A stretch of DNA of 34,042 nucleotides from Nitrosomonadales bacterium (GCA_023259065.1 JAHFQY010000003.1:1-34042), one strand, 5' to 3'. Positions 1-7,199 are shown, numbered from the stretch's first letter. Notes: generated from the sequence alone by a model not told the origin. Numbers and translations are program-made.

Positions 1-2
1 TC

Positions 3-221
3 CGTGCGCGCGGCGGCGAGCTGTACGTGTTTGCCGATGCCAACACGCGTTTCCAGTCCAGCGATGGCGTGCATGTGATGCAAATGCCGGAACACGCAGG
101 CTTTCTCAGCCCTATTCTGCACACCATCCCTTTACAGCTGCTGGCATATTACGTGGCATTGCAAAAGGGAACTGATGTAGACAAGCCCCGCAATCTGGCC
201 AAATCCGTGACCGTTGAGTAA
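3..221 (+). CDS. glmS: Glutamine--fructose-6-phosphate aminotransferase, C-terminal end (partial)
   Basis: This is the 3' end of a gene that starts before the window. The readable frame gives the closing part of the isomerase (SIS) half of GlmS. It contains an [17 protein letters not shown] segment, then [19 protein letters not shown], and the near-invariant tail [17 protein letters not shown]. GlmS makes glucosamine-6-phosphate from fructose-6-phosphate and glutamine, the first step towards UDP-GlcNAc for peptidoglycan and lipopolysaccharide. The C-terminal tail is highly diagnostic for the family. The next gene, on the same strand, begins 88 bases downstream. Confidence 0.93.
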   Translation, partial: RARGGELYVFADANTRFQSSDGVHVMQMPEHAGFLSPILHTIPLQLLAYYVALQKGTDVDKPRNLAKSVTVE

Positions 222-309
222 GCAAGCGGCGGCAGGCTGGAAGCACCGCAGCACAGGGCTCGCCACACCAACTCGACTTACATCAGCCTCATATTCGAGG
301 ACAGACTAG

Positions 310-1092
310 ATGGCGACTATCGCCGTATTCAATCAAAAAGGCGGCGTGGGTAAAACCACCACCACCCTCAATGTTGCAGCCGCTCTGGCCAAGGCAAAGC
401 GCCACCCTATTGGCATCGACATGGACCCGCAAGGCCACCTCACCCTAGCCTGCGGCCTGAAAAGAGACGATTCCGCCAAACTCAACATGGCGGAATTTTT
501 CGAGCACAAAACACCCTTGGCAAAATTGCTGCGCGACACCCCGGCAGGCTGGCAGATCATCGCCTCGTCACTGGCGCTGTCCAAGATAGACGCACTCTAC
601 GGCGGCGACTCCAATGTCGCCAACTTGCTCAAGATCGGCCTCAAGGAAGAGCTGGCGCTGACAGGCGCGCCCATCCTGATCGACTGCTGCCCCATGCTCA
701 GCGTGCTGACGCTGAACGCCTTGATAGCCGCAGACCGGGTATTGATCCCGGTCTCGGCAGACTATCTGTCACTACAGGGCGTGCACAGACTGGATTCCGC
801 GCTCAACGTGCTGGAAAAGCGCATGAACCGGAAGTTTGAGCGCCGCATCGTAGTTACCCGCTTTGATTCCAGGCGCAAACTTTCCTACGACATCTACGAC
901 AAGATCAAGGATAGATATGGCAACCTGGTGTGCAACACGCGCATAGGCGAAAACGTGGCACTGGCCACCAGCCCCATGCACGGACTGGATGTGTTTGCCT
1001 TTGCACCGCATAGCCAGGCGGCGGCCGACTATCTGGCGCTGACCATGGAGCTGGCCAAGAGCGGGTTTTTTGAAGAGCGCCCGGCAGAATAG
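310..1092 (+). CDS. ParA/MinD-family P-loop ATPase, orphan
   Basis: A 260-residue ATPase of the ParA (SIMIBI) class. The deviant Walker A motif KGGVGKTT is at residues 10-17 and carries the signature lysine at position 10. It is followed by a switch segment with IDMDPQGHLT near residue 39 and a Walker B-like ILIDCCP near residue 122. Such ATPases move plasmids, chromosome origins, chemoreceptor clusters or other cargo by ATP-driven dimerisation. No parB, DNA-binding partner or parS-like repeat is visible beside it, so its cargo is unknown. A GAGGA motif lies about 10 bases before the ATG. It is convergent with ubiT, with only 18 bases between the genes. Confidence 0.85.
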   Translation: MATIAVFNQKGGVGKTTTTLNVAAALAKAKRHPIGIDMDPQGHLTLACGLKRDDSAKLNMAEFFEHKTPLAKLLRDTPAGWQIIASSLALSKIDALYGGDSNVANLLKIGLKEELALTGAPILIDCCPMLSVLTLNALIAADRVLIPVSADYLSLQGVHRLDSALNVLEKRMNRKFERRIVVTRFDSRRKLSYDIYDKIKDRYGNLVCNTRIGENVALATSPMHGLDVFAFAPHSQAAADYLALTMELAKSGFFEERPAE

Positions 1093-1110
1093 AGCAACAG
1101 GAAGAATAAA

Positions 1111-1581
1111 TCAGCCCAGCACGCGCTGCTTCAACTCTGCAAACACATGCGATGGCGCAACAGCGCGCCAATCCAGCGGCGGCATCTCCAGACCATCCAG
1201 CGTATTTTTCACCAGCAGCCCAAGCTCTGTATCGCCTTCCATCAACAAACGCCGGCTGAAAAACAGCGTGTCCGGATCTTCGCGGCGCAGCGCCAGCATC
1301 AGAAAATCATAAGCGTTGGCGCTGATGGTCAGGTCGGCCACGGCGGTGTTTCTGCACGCAACCAGCCCTTTCCGGCCAAGGGTAAAATCAAATGCCACGC
1401 CGGCATCCTTGACGCGTATGCGGATAAACTTGCCGCGCAAGCCATCCATGGTGTCCGAGCGCAGCATGTCCCCCAGCGCCAGATTGACGGTCTGCACAAA
1501 CGCAAGCGTGGGCGGATAAGCCGGCAGGCGCGAAACCAGGGCCGCCAGGGGTTTGGGGAAGGTGAAAGGTTTGATGTCCAT
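1111..1581 (-). CDS. ubiT: UbiT, SCP2-domain lipid-binding factor for anaerobic ubiquinone synthesis
   Basis: A 156-residue protein with an SCP2 (sterol carrier) domain. In the family, UbiT (formerly YhbT) binds ubiquinone precursors and is needed for oxygen-independent ubiquinone synthesis together with UbiU and UbiV. The N-terminal segment PFTFPKPLAALVSRLPAYPP and the later FFSRRLLMEGDTELGLLVKNTLDGLE match the conserved parts of that family. UbiJ, encoded at 11172-11741, is the SCP2 protein of the aerobic complex and is distinct. The gene is last in the minus-strand run behind ubiU and ubiV, with a gap of 52 bases after ubiV. The context strongly supports the assignment. Confidence 0.87.
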   Translation of the reverse strand: MDIKPFTFPKPLAALVSRLPAYPPTLAFVQTVNLALGDMLRSDTMDGLRGKFIRIRVKDAGVAFDFTLGRKGLVACRNTAVADLTISANAYDFLMLALRREDPDTLFFSRRLLMEGDTELGLLVKNTLDGLEMPPLDWRAVAPSHVFAELKQRVLG

Positions 1582-1633
1582 AGCGTTCAGGCCGCTGCCT
1601 TATTGGGGTGCAGGCCGGTTAACAAGATTAATC

Positions 1634-2554
1634 TCAAGCAACTGCAGCGCATGCCTCTGCTGCTGAAAAGTGCTGCTCCATACCCGCACCACCGTGCCAA
1701 TAGCCATTGCAGCACTCGGCTGGCGCCATCCTTTGTGTCTGCTGCAGCGCCAGCTCCGCTGTGACACGCTGCTCCAGCACATCGCGAAACAGCTGAATCA
1801 CAGCAGCAGTGTGCGCAGACTGCGGGCTGATGCGCAGCACCTCCACGCCGGCTTCTGCGAGTGAAGGCAAATCACCAATCAGGTTGTGCACCAGGGCAGA
1901 CTGCGTCTGGATACCGTTGATAACCAGGAAGGGCTTGCCTTCGCGCGTGCGCATGGTCTTGCCGTCCGGGTCATCAACGCACAGAAAGCGGCAATCATCC
2001 TTGGGCAGGTTGTGAAAGCGCGCGGTAAAACAGCGCGAGGAAAAAGCCAGCGGCAGCCTGCCATAGGCAAACACCTCGGTCTCCAGGCCGGCAGGCCGCG
2101 TCTGCTGCAGGTTCAATAGCGCAGTGCGCGCCATCTCCACCGGCATTACCCAGCGCTGCGCACCCAGGCTGGCCATGAGCGCCAGCGTCTGCTGGTTGTA
2201 GATATTCAGGAAAGGCCCGGCGACAAACGGCACGCGCCCAGCCAGCAAATTCACCGCCCCCATGTCATTGGCTTCCACCGCGAAGTCGCCATTGCCGGCG
2301 ATTCTGCGCAGGGCTTTCAGGTCTGATTCCGACTCCAGCAAGGCCTGCGTGGAAAGCACCACCTGCTTGCCGCGCGCGCTCAGCATCCCGGCCAGCTCCA
2401 GCCAGTCGGGCAGGCGCAGCAAATGGCGGCGCGAGCACACCGTTTCACCCAGATACACAATGTCAGCACAGGAGGCCGCGATCTGCTCGTAAAACTCGAA
2501 CACCGTGTCGCGCGGCCAGTAATACAGTATTGGTCCCACAGCCAGTTTCATCAT
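1634..2554 (-). CDS. ubiV: UbiV, iron-sulfur U32-family protein of oxygen-independent ubiquinone hydroxylation
   Basis: A 306-residue U32 'peptidase'-fold protein. UbiV forms a heterodimer with UbiU; both hold a 4Fe-4S cluster and together hydroxylate ubiquinone precursors without O2, using prephenate as oxygen donor. The cluster cysteines are visible: Cys40 in GETVC, and three with spacing C-x12-C-x3-C in RCFTARFHNLPKDDCRFLC. The protein ends with the typical CNGYWHG-type segment. Two ATG codons stand in tandem at the start (2554 and 2551), so the exact first residue is uncertain by one. It lies 15 bases downstream of ubiU. Confidence 0.92.
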   Translation of the reverse strand: MMKLAVGPILYYWPRDTVFEFYEQIAASCADIVYLGETVCSRRHLLRLPDWLELAGMLSARGKQVVLSTQALLESESDLKALRRIAGNGDFAVEANDMGAVNLLAGRVPFVAGPFLNIYNQQTLALMASLGAQRWVMPVEMARTALLNLQQTRPAGLETEVFAYGRLPLAFSSRCFTARFHNLPKDDCRFLCVDDPDGKTMRTREGKPFLVINGIQTQSALVHNLIGDLPSLAEAGVEVLRISPQSAHTAAVIQLFRDVLEQRVTAELALQQTQRMAPAECCNGYWHGGAGMEQHFSAAEACAAVA

Positions 2555-2569
2555 TACAGTCCTTGTAAC

Positions 2570-3583
2570 TTATTTCCACGGGCGGTTATACGCGCCCAGG
2601 GTTTGTTGCTGTCCTTCGGCGAGCTTGCCCAGCTCAGCGCTCCACGCCGGGCTTACTGCAAAGCTTTGCGGATTGCGCTTGCACTGGTCGATGGCGGCAC
2701 GCCATACGCGGGTTACCTGCGCTACATAAGCCGGGCTGCGCTGGCGTCCCTCGATTTTCAGGCCGCGCACCTTGATGCGCATCAGCTCGGGCAGCAGCTC
2801 CAGCGTGTTCAAACTGGTCGGCTCCTCCATCGCGTAATAGGTTGCGCCTTCCACCTCAAAGCGCCCCTTGCACAGCGTGGGGTAGCCCGCATTCTCGTTG
2901 TCGGCATAGCGATCGATCAGCACGCCGTTGAGGCGCGACTCCATGCCCTGCGCAGTCTGTTGCCAGCGCACCGCCTTGGGCGGCGAGCACACCCCGCAAT
3001 TGTTGGGCGATTCGCCGGTAACGTAAGAAGAAAGCGCGCAGCGTCCCTCTGCCATCACGCACAGCCCGCCAAAGCCAAACAGCTCCAGCTCGACTTTCGT
3101 GCCCTTGGCCAACTCCTCCACCTGCGCAAAAGACAGCACCCGCGGCAACACCGCGCGGCGCACGCCAAAGTGTTCGTGATAGAAGTTGATCGCCTCGTAA
3201 TTGCTGGCCGAGCCCTGCACCGAAAGGTGCAGATGCAGCTGCGGGTGCGTCTTCATGGCATATTGCATCAGTCCTAGGTCGGCCAGGATGATGGCATCCA
3301 TGCCGGTGTCGGCGGCGTTGTCGATGGCGCGCTTCCAGCGTTCCCAACCTTGCGAATGCGGGTAGGTGTTCAGCGCCAGCAACACCTGCGCACCCCTGGC
3401 GTGGGCATATTCCACCCCGCTACGGGCATTGGTCAGATCAAAATTCAGCCCGGTGAAATTGCGCGCATTGGTGTCATCGCGAAAGCCCATGTAAACGCAA
3501 TCCGCACCGTTATCCACGGCGGCTTTCAGCGCTGGCAGGCTACCCGCAGGGCACACTAGCTCCAGTTTGTACTCAGGCTGCAT
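2570..3583 (-). CDS. ubiU: UbiU, iron-sulfur U32-family protein of oxygen-independent ubiquinone hydroxylation
   Basis: A 337-residue U32-family protein, partner of UbiV. It begins MQPEYKLELVCPAGSLPALKAAVDNGADCVYMGF, the standard U32 opening. The cluster-binding cysteines appear in GGLCVMAEGRC, in NNCGVCSPP and in a later PTLCKGRF segment. The family's job is O2-independent C-hydroxylation of the ubiquinone ring under anoxia. The ATG at 3583 was preferred over upstream in-frame codons because homologues start at this point. It overlaps the end of the preceding radical SAM gene by 11 bases, which implies translational coupling in one operon. Confidence 0.93.
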   Translation of the reverse strand: MQPEYKLELVCPAGSLPALKAAVDNGADCVYMGFRDDTNARNFTGLNFDLTNARSGVEYAHARGAQVLLALNTYPHSQGWERWKRAIDNAADTGMDAIILADLGLMQYAMKTHPQLHLHLSVQGSASNYEAINFYHEHFGVRRAVLPRVLSFAQVEELAKGTKVELELFGFGGLCVMAEGRCALSSYVTGESPNNCGVCSPPKAVRWQQTAQGMESRLNGVLIDRYADNENAGYPTLCKGRFEVEGATYYAMEEPTSLNTLELLPELMRIKVRGLKIEGRQRSPAYVAQVTRVWRAAIDQCKRNPQSFAVSPAWSAELGKLAEGQQQTLGAYNRPWK

Positions 3584-4517
3584 ACAGAATTTCCTTTTGC
3601 TCAATATACAAATCACCCTGGCGATGGCCGCGCCGTTCCAGCTCCAGCGCAATGCCGTTCAGCACATTCCACTTCTGCGAACACCACGCGGGCGCCAGCA
3701 AAATATCCGGCGTGGCGGTCGCGGTCACGCGGTGATACACGATGTGGGCCGGGGTGCGTTCTATCAGGTCGGCGGCAATGCGGATGTACTCGCCGCGCTC
3801 CAGCGGGCGGTACTCGCCGCGCCGCCACTCCAGCGCCAGCATGGTGTTTTTCACCACATGCAGCGGATGTATCTTCAGCCCGTCGGTGCCCAGTTCCAGC
3901 ACCGTGTCCAGCGTGCGGTGATAGTGCTGCTCGGCCTCCCCCGGCAGGCCCACGATCAGGTGCGTGCACACGGGGATGCCCAATTTGCGCGCACGGCTGG
4001 CCGTTTCCTCATATTCCTTCAGCCCGTGGCCGCGGTTAACGCGCTTGAGCGTGGCATCAAACGCCGACTGCAAGCCCAGCTCCAGCCACACCACCAGCCC
4101 GCGCTGCTGGTAACGCAGCAGCAAATCCAGCACCTCTTGCGACACGCAATCCGGCCGCGTGCCGACAGATAAGCCGATCATGTCGGGCTCGGCCAGCGCC
4201 TCGTCATACAGCGCCTGCAGCGCCTGCACATCCGCATAGGTATTGGTGTAAGCCTGAAAGTAGGCGAGAAATTTCTGCGCACGGGTGCGCTTGAAGATGG
4301 CGCGCTTGCCGCCGTCAATCTGCGTGCACAGTGCTGGCGGGGTGCGCCCGTTGGGGCTGAACGAGGCATTGTTGCAGAAAGTACAGCCGCCCGTGCCCTT
4401 CACGCCGTCGCGGTTGGGGCAGGTAAAGCTCGCATCCAGCGCAATCTTGTGCACACGCTCGCCATGCTGTTGCAGCATGGATTGCCCGAAGGTGTGGACG
4501 TAATCAGAGAGCGCCAT
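3573..4517 (-). CDS. yhcC: YhcC/TIGR01212-type radical SAM protein
   Basis: A radical SAM protein of about 314 residues. The N-terminal segment FTCPNRDGVKGTGGCTFCNN contains the cluster cysteines in the pattern of the YhcC family, followed by further radical SAM core segments such as GLSVGTRPDC and CTHLIVGLPGE. The natural substrate of YhcC proteins is not established to my knowledge. The start at ATG 4517 is preferred over the in-frame TTG at 4526. It is first in the operon with ubiU, ubiV and ubiT and overlaps ubiU. Linkage to anaerobic ubiquinone genes and a putative FNR box upstream suggest a role in anoxic metabolism, but this is inference. Confidence 0.85.
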   Translation of the reverse strand: MALSDYVHTFGQSMLQQHGERVHKIALDASFTCPNRDGVKGTGGCTFCNNASFSPNGRTPPALCTQIDGGKRAIFKRTRAQKFLAYFQAYTNTYADVQALQALYDEALAEPDMIGLSVGTRPDCVSQEVLDLLLRYQQRGLVVWLELGLQSAFDATLKRVNRGHGLKEYEETASRARKLGIPVCTHLIVGLPGEAEQHYHRTLDTVLELGTDGLKIHPLHVVKNTMLALEWRRGEYRPLERGEYIRIAADLIERTPAHIVYHRVTATATPDILLAPAWCSQKWNVLNGIALELERRGHRQGDLYIEQKEILYAA

Positions 4518-4552
4518 GAATCCCAAACCAGATGATTTTCTGAGCGCATAAA

Positions 4553-4591
4553 CTTATATGGTATGGAAAATGCTGCTTTGATTTAGGTCAA
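4553..4591 (-). promoter_or_regulatory. Putative FNR/ANR-dependent promoter of the yhcC-ubiUVT operon
   Basis: TTGATTTAGGTCAA at 4578-4591 matches the FNR/CRP-family consensus TTGAT-N4-ATCAA at nine of ten fixed positions. On the minus strand a TATAAG hexamer sits at 4558-4553, one mismatch from the sigma70 -10 box. A start of transcription 6-8 bases beyond it (about 4545) puts the centre of the FNR box near -40, the normal class II activator position. The leader to the ATG at 4517 is then about 28 bases. In E. coli ubiUV are known FNR targets, which fits. The transcription start is inferred, not observed. Confidence 0.68.
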
Positions 4592-4666
4592 CTTGGCCTA
4601 GATAATTTGGCCTATACCGCAGATGTAGTGGCATATTCGGTTCGCAGCGCCCGAAGGCGCAGCAAT

Positions 4667-4701
4667 AAAAAAGGAGCCGATAAAATCATCGGCTCCTTTT
4701 T
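4667..4701 (+). terminator. Bidirectional rho-independent terminator
   Basis: GGAGCCGAT (4673-4681) pairs perfectly with ATCGGCTCC (4688-4696) across a six-base loop. Six A precede the stem and five T follow it, so it can end transcripts on either strand. No coding gene on either strand obviously ends here. On the plus strand, the sequence between about 4592 and 4667 would be the only transcript it closes. Confidence 0.85.
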
Positions 4702-4704
4702 CTA

Positions 4705-4941
4705 ATGCAAGAACTGCTTCAAAGTACTGTTAATTCAATGGTATTGAACAGCAGACTCCTTGCACTTGCAGCGATCAACAGCAACACCCAAAGATCAGTG
4801 TTTGAACAATTGAATGACCGTCCAAACTGCGAAACCTGTAATAAGAATGACTGTGCCGAATGCGGCTACCGTTGCGATAAATGCCATGAGCTCTATTTCC
4901 TGAAAATTAAGGTTGATCAAAATCCTGAAATAACCGACTAA
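4705..4941 (+). CDS. Small Cys-rich hypothetical protein (78 aa)
   Basis: I do not recognise this protein. Residues about 42-64 carry three CxxC pairs (CETC, CAEC, CDKC), consistent with a small zinc-binding knuckle, and the remainder is unremarkable. The ATG at 4705 lies directly behind the terminator and has no visible ribosome binding site. An internal ATG at 4738 lacks one too, so translation is uncertain. The regular Cys spacing argues against a chance frame. It is separated from the ParDE genes by AT-rich DNA and may mark the left edge of the accessory region. Confidence 0.45.
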   Translation: MQELLQSTVNSMVLNSRLLALAAINSNTQRSVFEQLNDRPNCETCNKNDCAECGYRCDKCHELYFLKIKVDQNPEITD

Positions 4942-5114
4942 AATATTTGGAATAGTCTACTATTTGATTATTATTATATAACTAAATTACTAATGTATTA
5001 TTCAAAATATCAGCCAACCTACCCAGAGCACCCGCTAGACGCGACTCCTGCACTCCTGATGGGGCAGCAGCAGCCAGAAAGCCACTTCCACTTTCTCTGT
5101 GTTAATGGCAATTT

Positions 5115-5131
5115 ATGGCATAAACTGCCAT
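5115..5131. promoter_or_regulatory. Candidate ParD operator (inverted repeat)
   Basis: ATGGCA (5115-5120) and TGCCAT (5126-5131) form an inverted repeat around five bases. A further direct copy of ATGGCA lies at 5105-5110. It is 34 bases before the parD start. ParD-type ribbon-helix-helix antitoxins bind such palindromes to autoregulate their operon. Confidence 0.4.
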
Positions 5132-5164
5132 ACTGAAACGTGTGTTTCCTTTGAGAGATTTGCC

Positions 5165-5440
5165 ATGTCCATGAATGTATCTTTACCCCCCGAATTGGAA
5201 GCTCGTGTTCGTCAGCGTGTTGAGTCTGGCATGTACGGTTCCGCAAGCGAAGTAATCCGCGAAGCGCTGCGCTTATTTGAGGCATACGAGCAGGTTAAAA
5301 CTGTGAAGATCGACAGTTTGCGTCAGGATATTGCCGCTGGTCTGAGCGATGCAAAAAACGGGCGCGTAAAAGAAATTGATTTTGCAAGCCTGAAACAGCA
5401 AGGCCGCCAGTTGCTAAAAGCGCGCAAAGCGGCTGCCTGA
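5165..5440 (+). CDS. parD: ParD-family antitoxin (ribbon-helix-helix)
   Basis: A 91-residue antitoxin. The N-terminal MSMNVSLPPELEARVRQRVESG followed by YGSASEVIREALRL is the standard ParD/CopG ribbon-helix-helix, which binds DNA. The C-terminal part would wrap the toxin. The ATG at 5165 is chosen because family members start here; a longer reading from 5099 is unlikely. The stop TGA overlaps the toxin ATG (ATGA-type junction at 5438-5442), the usual type II toxin-antitoxin arrangement. It sits just before the first cassette array. Confidence 0.9.
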   Translation: MSMNVSLPPELEARVRQRVESGMYGSASEVIREALRLFEAYEQVKTVKIDSLRQDIAAGLSDAKNGRVKEIDFASLKQQGRQLLKARKAAA

Positions 5441-5736
5441 TGCCTCGCATTCGCTTTACCAGTTTAGCGGAAGCAGACCTTCTGGAACTGTGGCTGACTA
5501 TTGCGGAAGAAAATTTGGTTGCTGCAGATGATTCCCTGGATATCATTCAGGCGACGGTCGCGATATTGGCTAATCAACCTGACATGGGTAGAGTGCGCCC
5601 AGAACTATCAAATGGACTGCGAAGCTTTCCGACTCGCACCCCATATATTATTTTTTATTTACCCGAAGAGGAAGGTCTGCTGATAGTACGGGTGTTGCAT
5701 CACGCCAGAGATATCGATGCAGAGTATTTTTCCTAG
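5440..5736 (+). CDS. parE: ParE-family toxin (RelE/ParE superfamily)
   Basis: A 98-residue toxin translated from an ATG overlapping the parD stop. Features typical of the ParE fold are visible: an N-terminal FTSLAEADLLELWLTIAEEN helix, the central LANQPDMGRVRPEL with the following LRSFPTRTPYIIFY strand pair, and a final LIVRVLHHARDIDAEYF strand. ParE toxins generally poison DNA gyrase, though substrate cannot be read from sequence. Its stop codon TAG lies 32 bases before the array leader at 5769. The pair may stabilise the cassette array. Confidence 0.9.
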   Translation: MPRIRFTSLAEADLLELWLTIAEENLVAADDSLDIIQATVAILANQPDMGRVRPELSNGLRSFPTRTPYIIFYLPEEEGLLIVRVLHHARDIDAEYFS

Positions 5737-5768
5737 GCAATGCATTGCGTAAGTGTATTACGTTTATA

Positions 5769-5821
5769 CACCTCGAGGTGCCTTTTCAAGGCGTTATTAC
5801 GGTGCCTATTTTATGTTAGGA
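5769..5821 (+). repeat. Array leader A, possible vestigial attI-like site
   Basis: This 53 bp element opens with a CACCTCGAGGTG palindrome and ends in GTTAGGA, an attC/attI-type recombination core. By eye it aligns to 20712-20765, the start of the second array, at about 43 of 56 columns. It lacks the matching left-hand RYYYAAC box expected of an attC, so it is better read as an attI-like or other shared leader. The first cassette ORF starts eight bases after it. Confidence 0.5.
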
Positions 5822-5828
5822 GGCGAGG

Positions 5829-6161
5829 ATGCATGCCGATCTGCCAACCGAAATCACTAAGCATCTACCTGACGGTTACCAACCCTCACAGGGAGTTTGG
5901 TTGGTGCTCCCTGAAACAGACACGGTACGAGACGGAATAACTACTGTTAATTCTTGGCTGCGTGCAGAAGATTGGTACCCAAAATTATTTCAAGATGTCA
6001 TCTGGTTTGGAGATGATGGCACTGGAAATATGTTTGGCTGGAGGCTAAAACAACAAAAGGCCATTTTGTGGAATCCTGAAGATGGCGAAACGCCGTGGAA
6101 AGAAGGCAACGTCAAGTACCTATGGCAGTTTGTACTCAATGGGTATAAAGATGCCTCCTAA
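5829..6161 (+). CDS. SMI1/KNR4 (SUKH)-like cassette protein
   Basis: A 110-residue protein. The segment DVIWFGDDGTGNMFGWRLKQQKAILWNPEDGETPW resembles the core of SMI1/KNR4 (SUKH) proteins, where an acidic-glycine turn is followed by hydrophobic strands. The family includes immunity proteins of bacterial toxin systems, but no toxin is visible nearby. AGGAG lies six bases before the ATG, partly supplied by the recombination core of the leader. It is the first ORF of the array, and its stop codon lies within the left box of the next attC (6156-6162). The domain call is by eye. Confidence 0.65.
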   Translation: MHADLPTEITKHLPDGYQPSQGVWLVLPETDTVRDGITTVNSWLRAEDWYPKLFQDVIWFGDDGTGNMFGWRLKQQKAILWNPEDGETPWKEGNVKYLWQFVLNGYKDAS

Positions 6162-6210
6162 CCTGGAATTCGAGAGGGACGCCTATCGGCGCCCCTCAAT
6201 TTTGCATTCT
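6156..6210 (+). other. attC recombination site with degraded right box
   Basis: The left box TCCTAAC (6156-6162) and the central hairpin arms GAGGGACGCC and GGCGCCCCTC are nearly identical to the attC at 21752-21808. The expected right box GTTRRRY has become GCATTCT (6204-6210). The site is therefore probably no longer recombinogenic, and the cassette is frozen in place. Confidence 0.75.
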
Positions 6211-6261
6211 ATCCTGAGTAATCATTGTCATGTCTAAATCAGACGCACCTAGTTGTTTAAT

Positions 6262-6708
6262 ATGACTGAAATTGAGTTCATAGAAGCCATTGATTGCAAG
6301 TTCCCATACCAGCATGAGGGGAAGTGGCGTCAGATCATTGATCTTGGGGTAAGCATTTCGCCAAATTCAGCATTCATGGTGCTGCATGAAATTTGTCGCG
6401 CACCTCGTGAAGCAAACGTTGACACAGTGCTTCTTCAAAAAATGCTTTCTACTTGGTCTGCTAGTTTCAGCCATCCTTTGGTAGAAGTGGTTCTTCCGGC
6501 AGCCAGTGCAATGATCAGGGACGAGCTAATTTCAGTGGAGCAAGCCCTATCTACTATGAAAGATATTTCGCACTATCAACATCAGTACAACGCGCTTGCC
6601 ATTCCATATTTTGCTTGTGACGATACCGAAGGTGAGGTTGATGATTTCCACAAAAAAATCATTGCCGAGTGGCAGCGCCCAACCTTACATTCAAGCGGGA
6701 CGCACTAA
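6262..6708 (+). CDS. Cassette-encoded hypothetical protein (148 aa)
   Basis: I do not recognise this protein. It is acidic and mostly helical in character, with a segment PLVEVVLPAASAMIRDELISVEQALSTMKDI and a C-terminal DDTEGEVDDFHKKIIAEWQRP. The ATG at 6262 is used; an in-frame TTG at 6253 is an alternative. No strong ribosome binding site is visible. The reading frame runs into the following attC and stops inside its stem, so the last few residues are attC-encoded. It lies between two attC sites, which marks it as a gene cassette. Confidence 0.7.
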   Translation: MTEIEFIEAIDCKFPYQHEGKWRQIIDLGVSISPNSAFMVLHEICRAPREANVDTVLLQKMLSTWSASFSHPLVEVVLPAASAMIRDELISVEQALSTMKDISHYQHQYNALAIPYFACDDTEGEVDDFHKKIIAEWQRPTLHSSGTH

Positions 6709-6778
6709 AGCGCGTCCCTTAATTTTATCGGGTCTTGCGCATAAAGCCGCGCAAGGCAGATGAACTCAAATGTTATGC
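6677..6778 (+). other. Composite attC: one site fused to the right half of another
   Basis: GCCCAAC (6677-6683) and the arms AAGCGGGACGC and GCGTCCCTT form one attC up to about 6733, whose right box is degraded to ATCGGGT. Directly attached is the right half of a second attC type. Its GCGCATAAAGCCGCGC arm, AACTCAAAT and GTTATGC (6772-6778) resemble 24150-24204. The cassette that once separated them is missing. Confidence 0.7.
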
Positions 6779-6788
6779 GACATCACCC

Positions 6789-7199
6789 ATGAAAATCGTT
6801 GATATCATCAAGTTCCTCGAAACCAGCGAGGATGTGAACGGCCAAATAGAGGCATTCAGTGCCCTAAATGCCTCTGCCACCGAACAGGATTTACCTGCCT
6901 TGTTGGCGGGATTGAAATCGGATATGAGCAACTTTGCGGTGCGGGAGTTATTGGCGGAGCCAATAATCAACTTGGCCGGGGTCAAGGCACTCCCCGCGCT
7001 TATGGCCGCGTTGAGGAAAAATTTTGAGCAGGGCCATGACAACGATACCTTTCAGGCATTGCTCGCGGACTTAGCCGAAAGCGATCCGGAGGGTGTCAGG
7101 GTTGAGCTTGTGAAGTTAGCAAGGCATTCAAACAAGGAAGAACTGGAGGACATCAATTGGCTACTCGAATTCACTAGTGTCCGGTTAAGAATCGAATAG
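6789..7199 (+). CDS. HEAT-repeat-like cassette protein, 3' end altered by IS insertion
   Basis: The helical pattern, with segments such as LPALLAGLKSDMSNFAVRELLAEPI and LPALMAALRKNFEQGHDNDTFQALLADL, resembles HEAT/armadillo-type repeats, as in small adaptor-like proteins. The ATG at 6789 is ten bases after the composite attC. The IS4-family element begins at about 7173-7178, so the last eight or so residues (after LLEFT) are encoded by IS sequence. If the IS is removed with one CTAG copy, the frame would run 16 codons on to a TAA in the host DNA. The original product was thus slightly longer. Its own attC has been lost. Confidence 0.6.
   Translation: MKIVDIIKFLETSEDVNGQIEAFSALNASATEQDLPALLAGLKSDMSNFAVRELLAEPIINLAGVKALPALMAALRKNFEQGHDNDTFQALLADLAESDPEGVRVELVKLARHSNKEELEDINWLLEFTSVRLRIE

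Noticed and set aside
5737..5768. Full attC spanning TCCTAGG (5732) to GTTAGGA (5821)
   Set aside because: The left box lacks the AAC core and the interior does not pair as an attC. A shared leader explains the similarity with 20712-20765 better.
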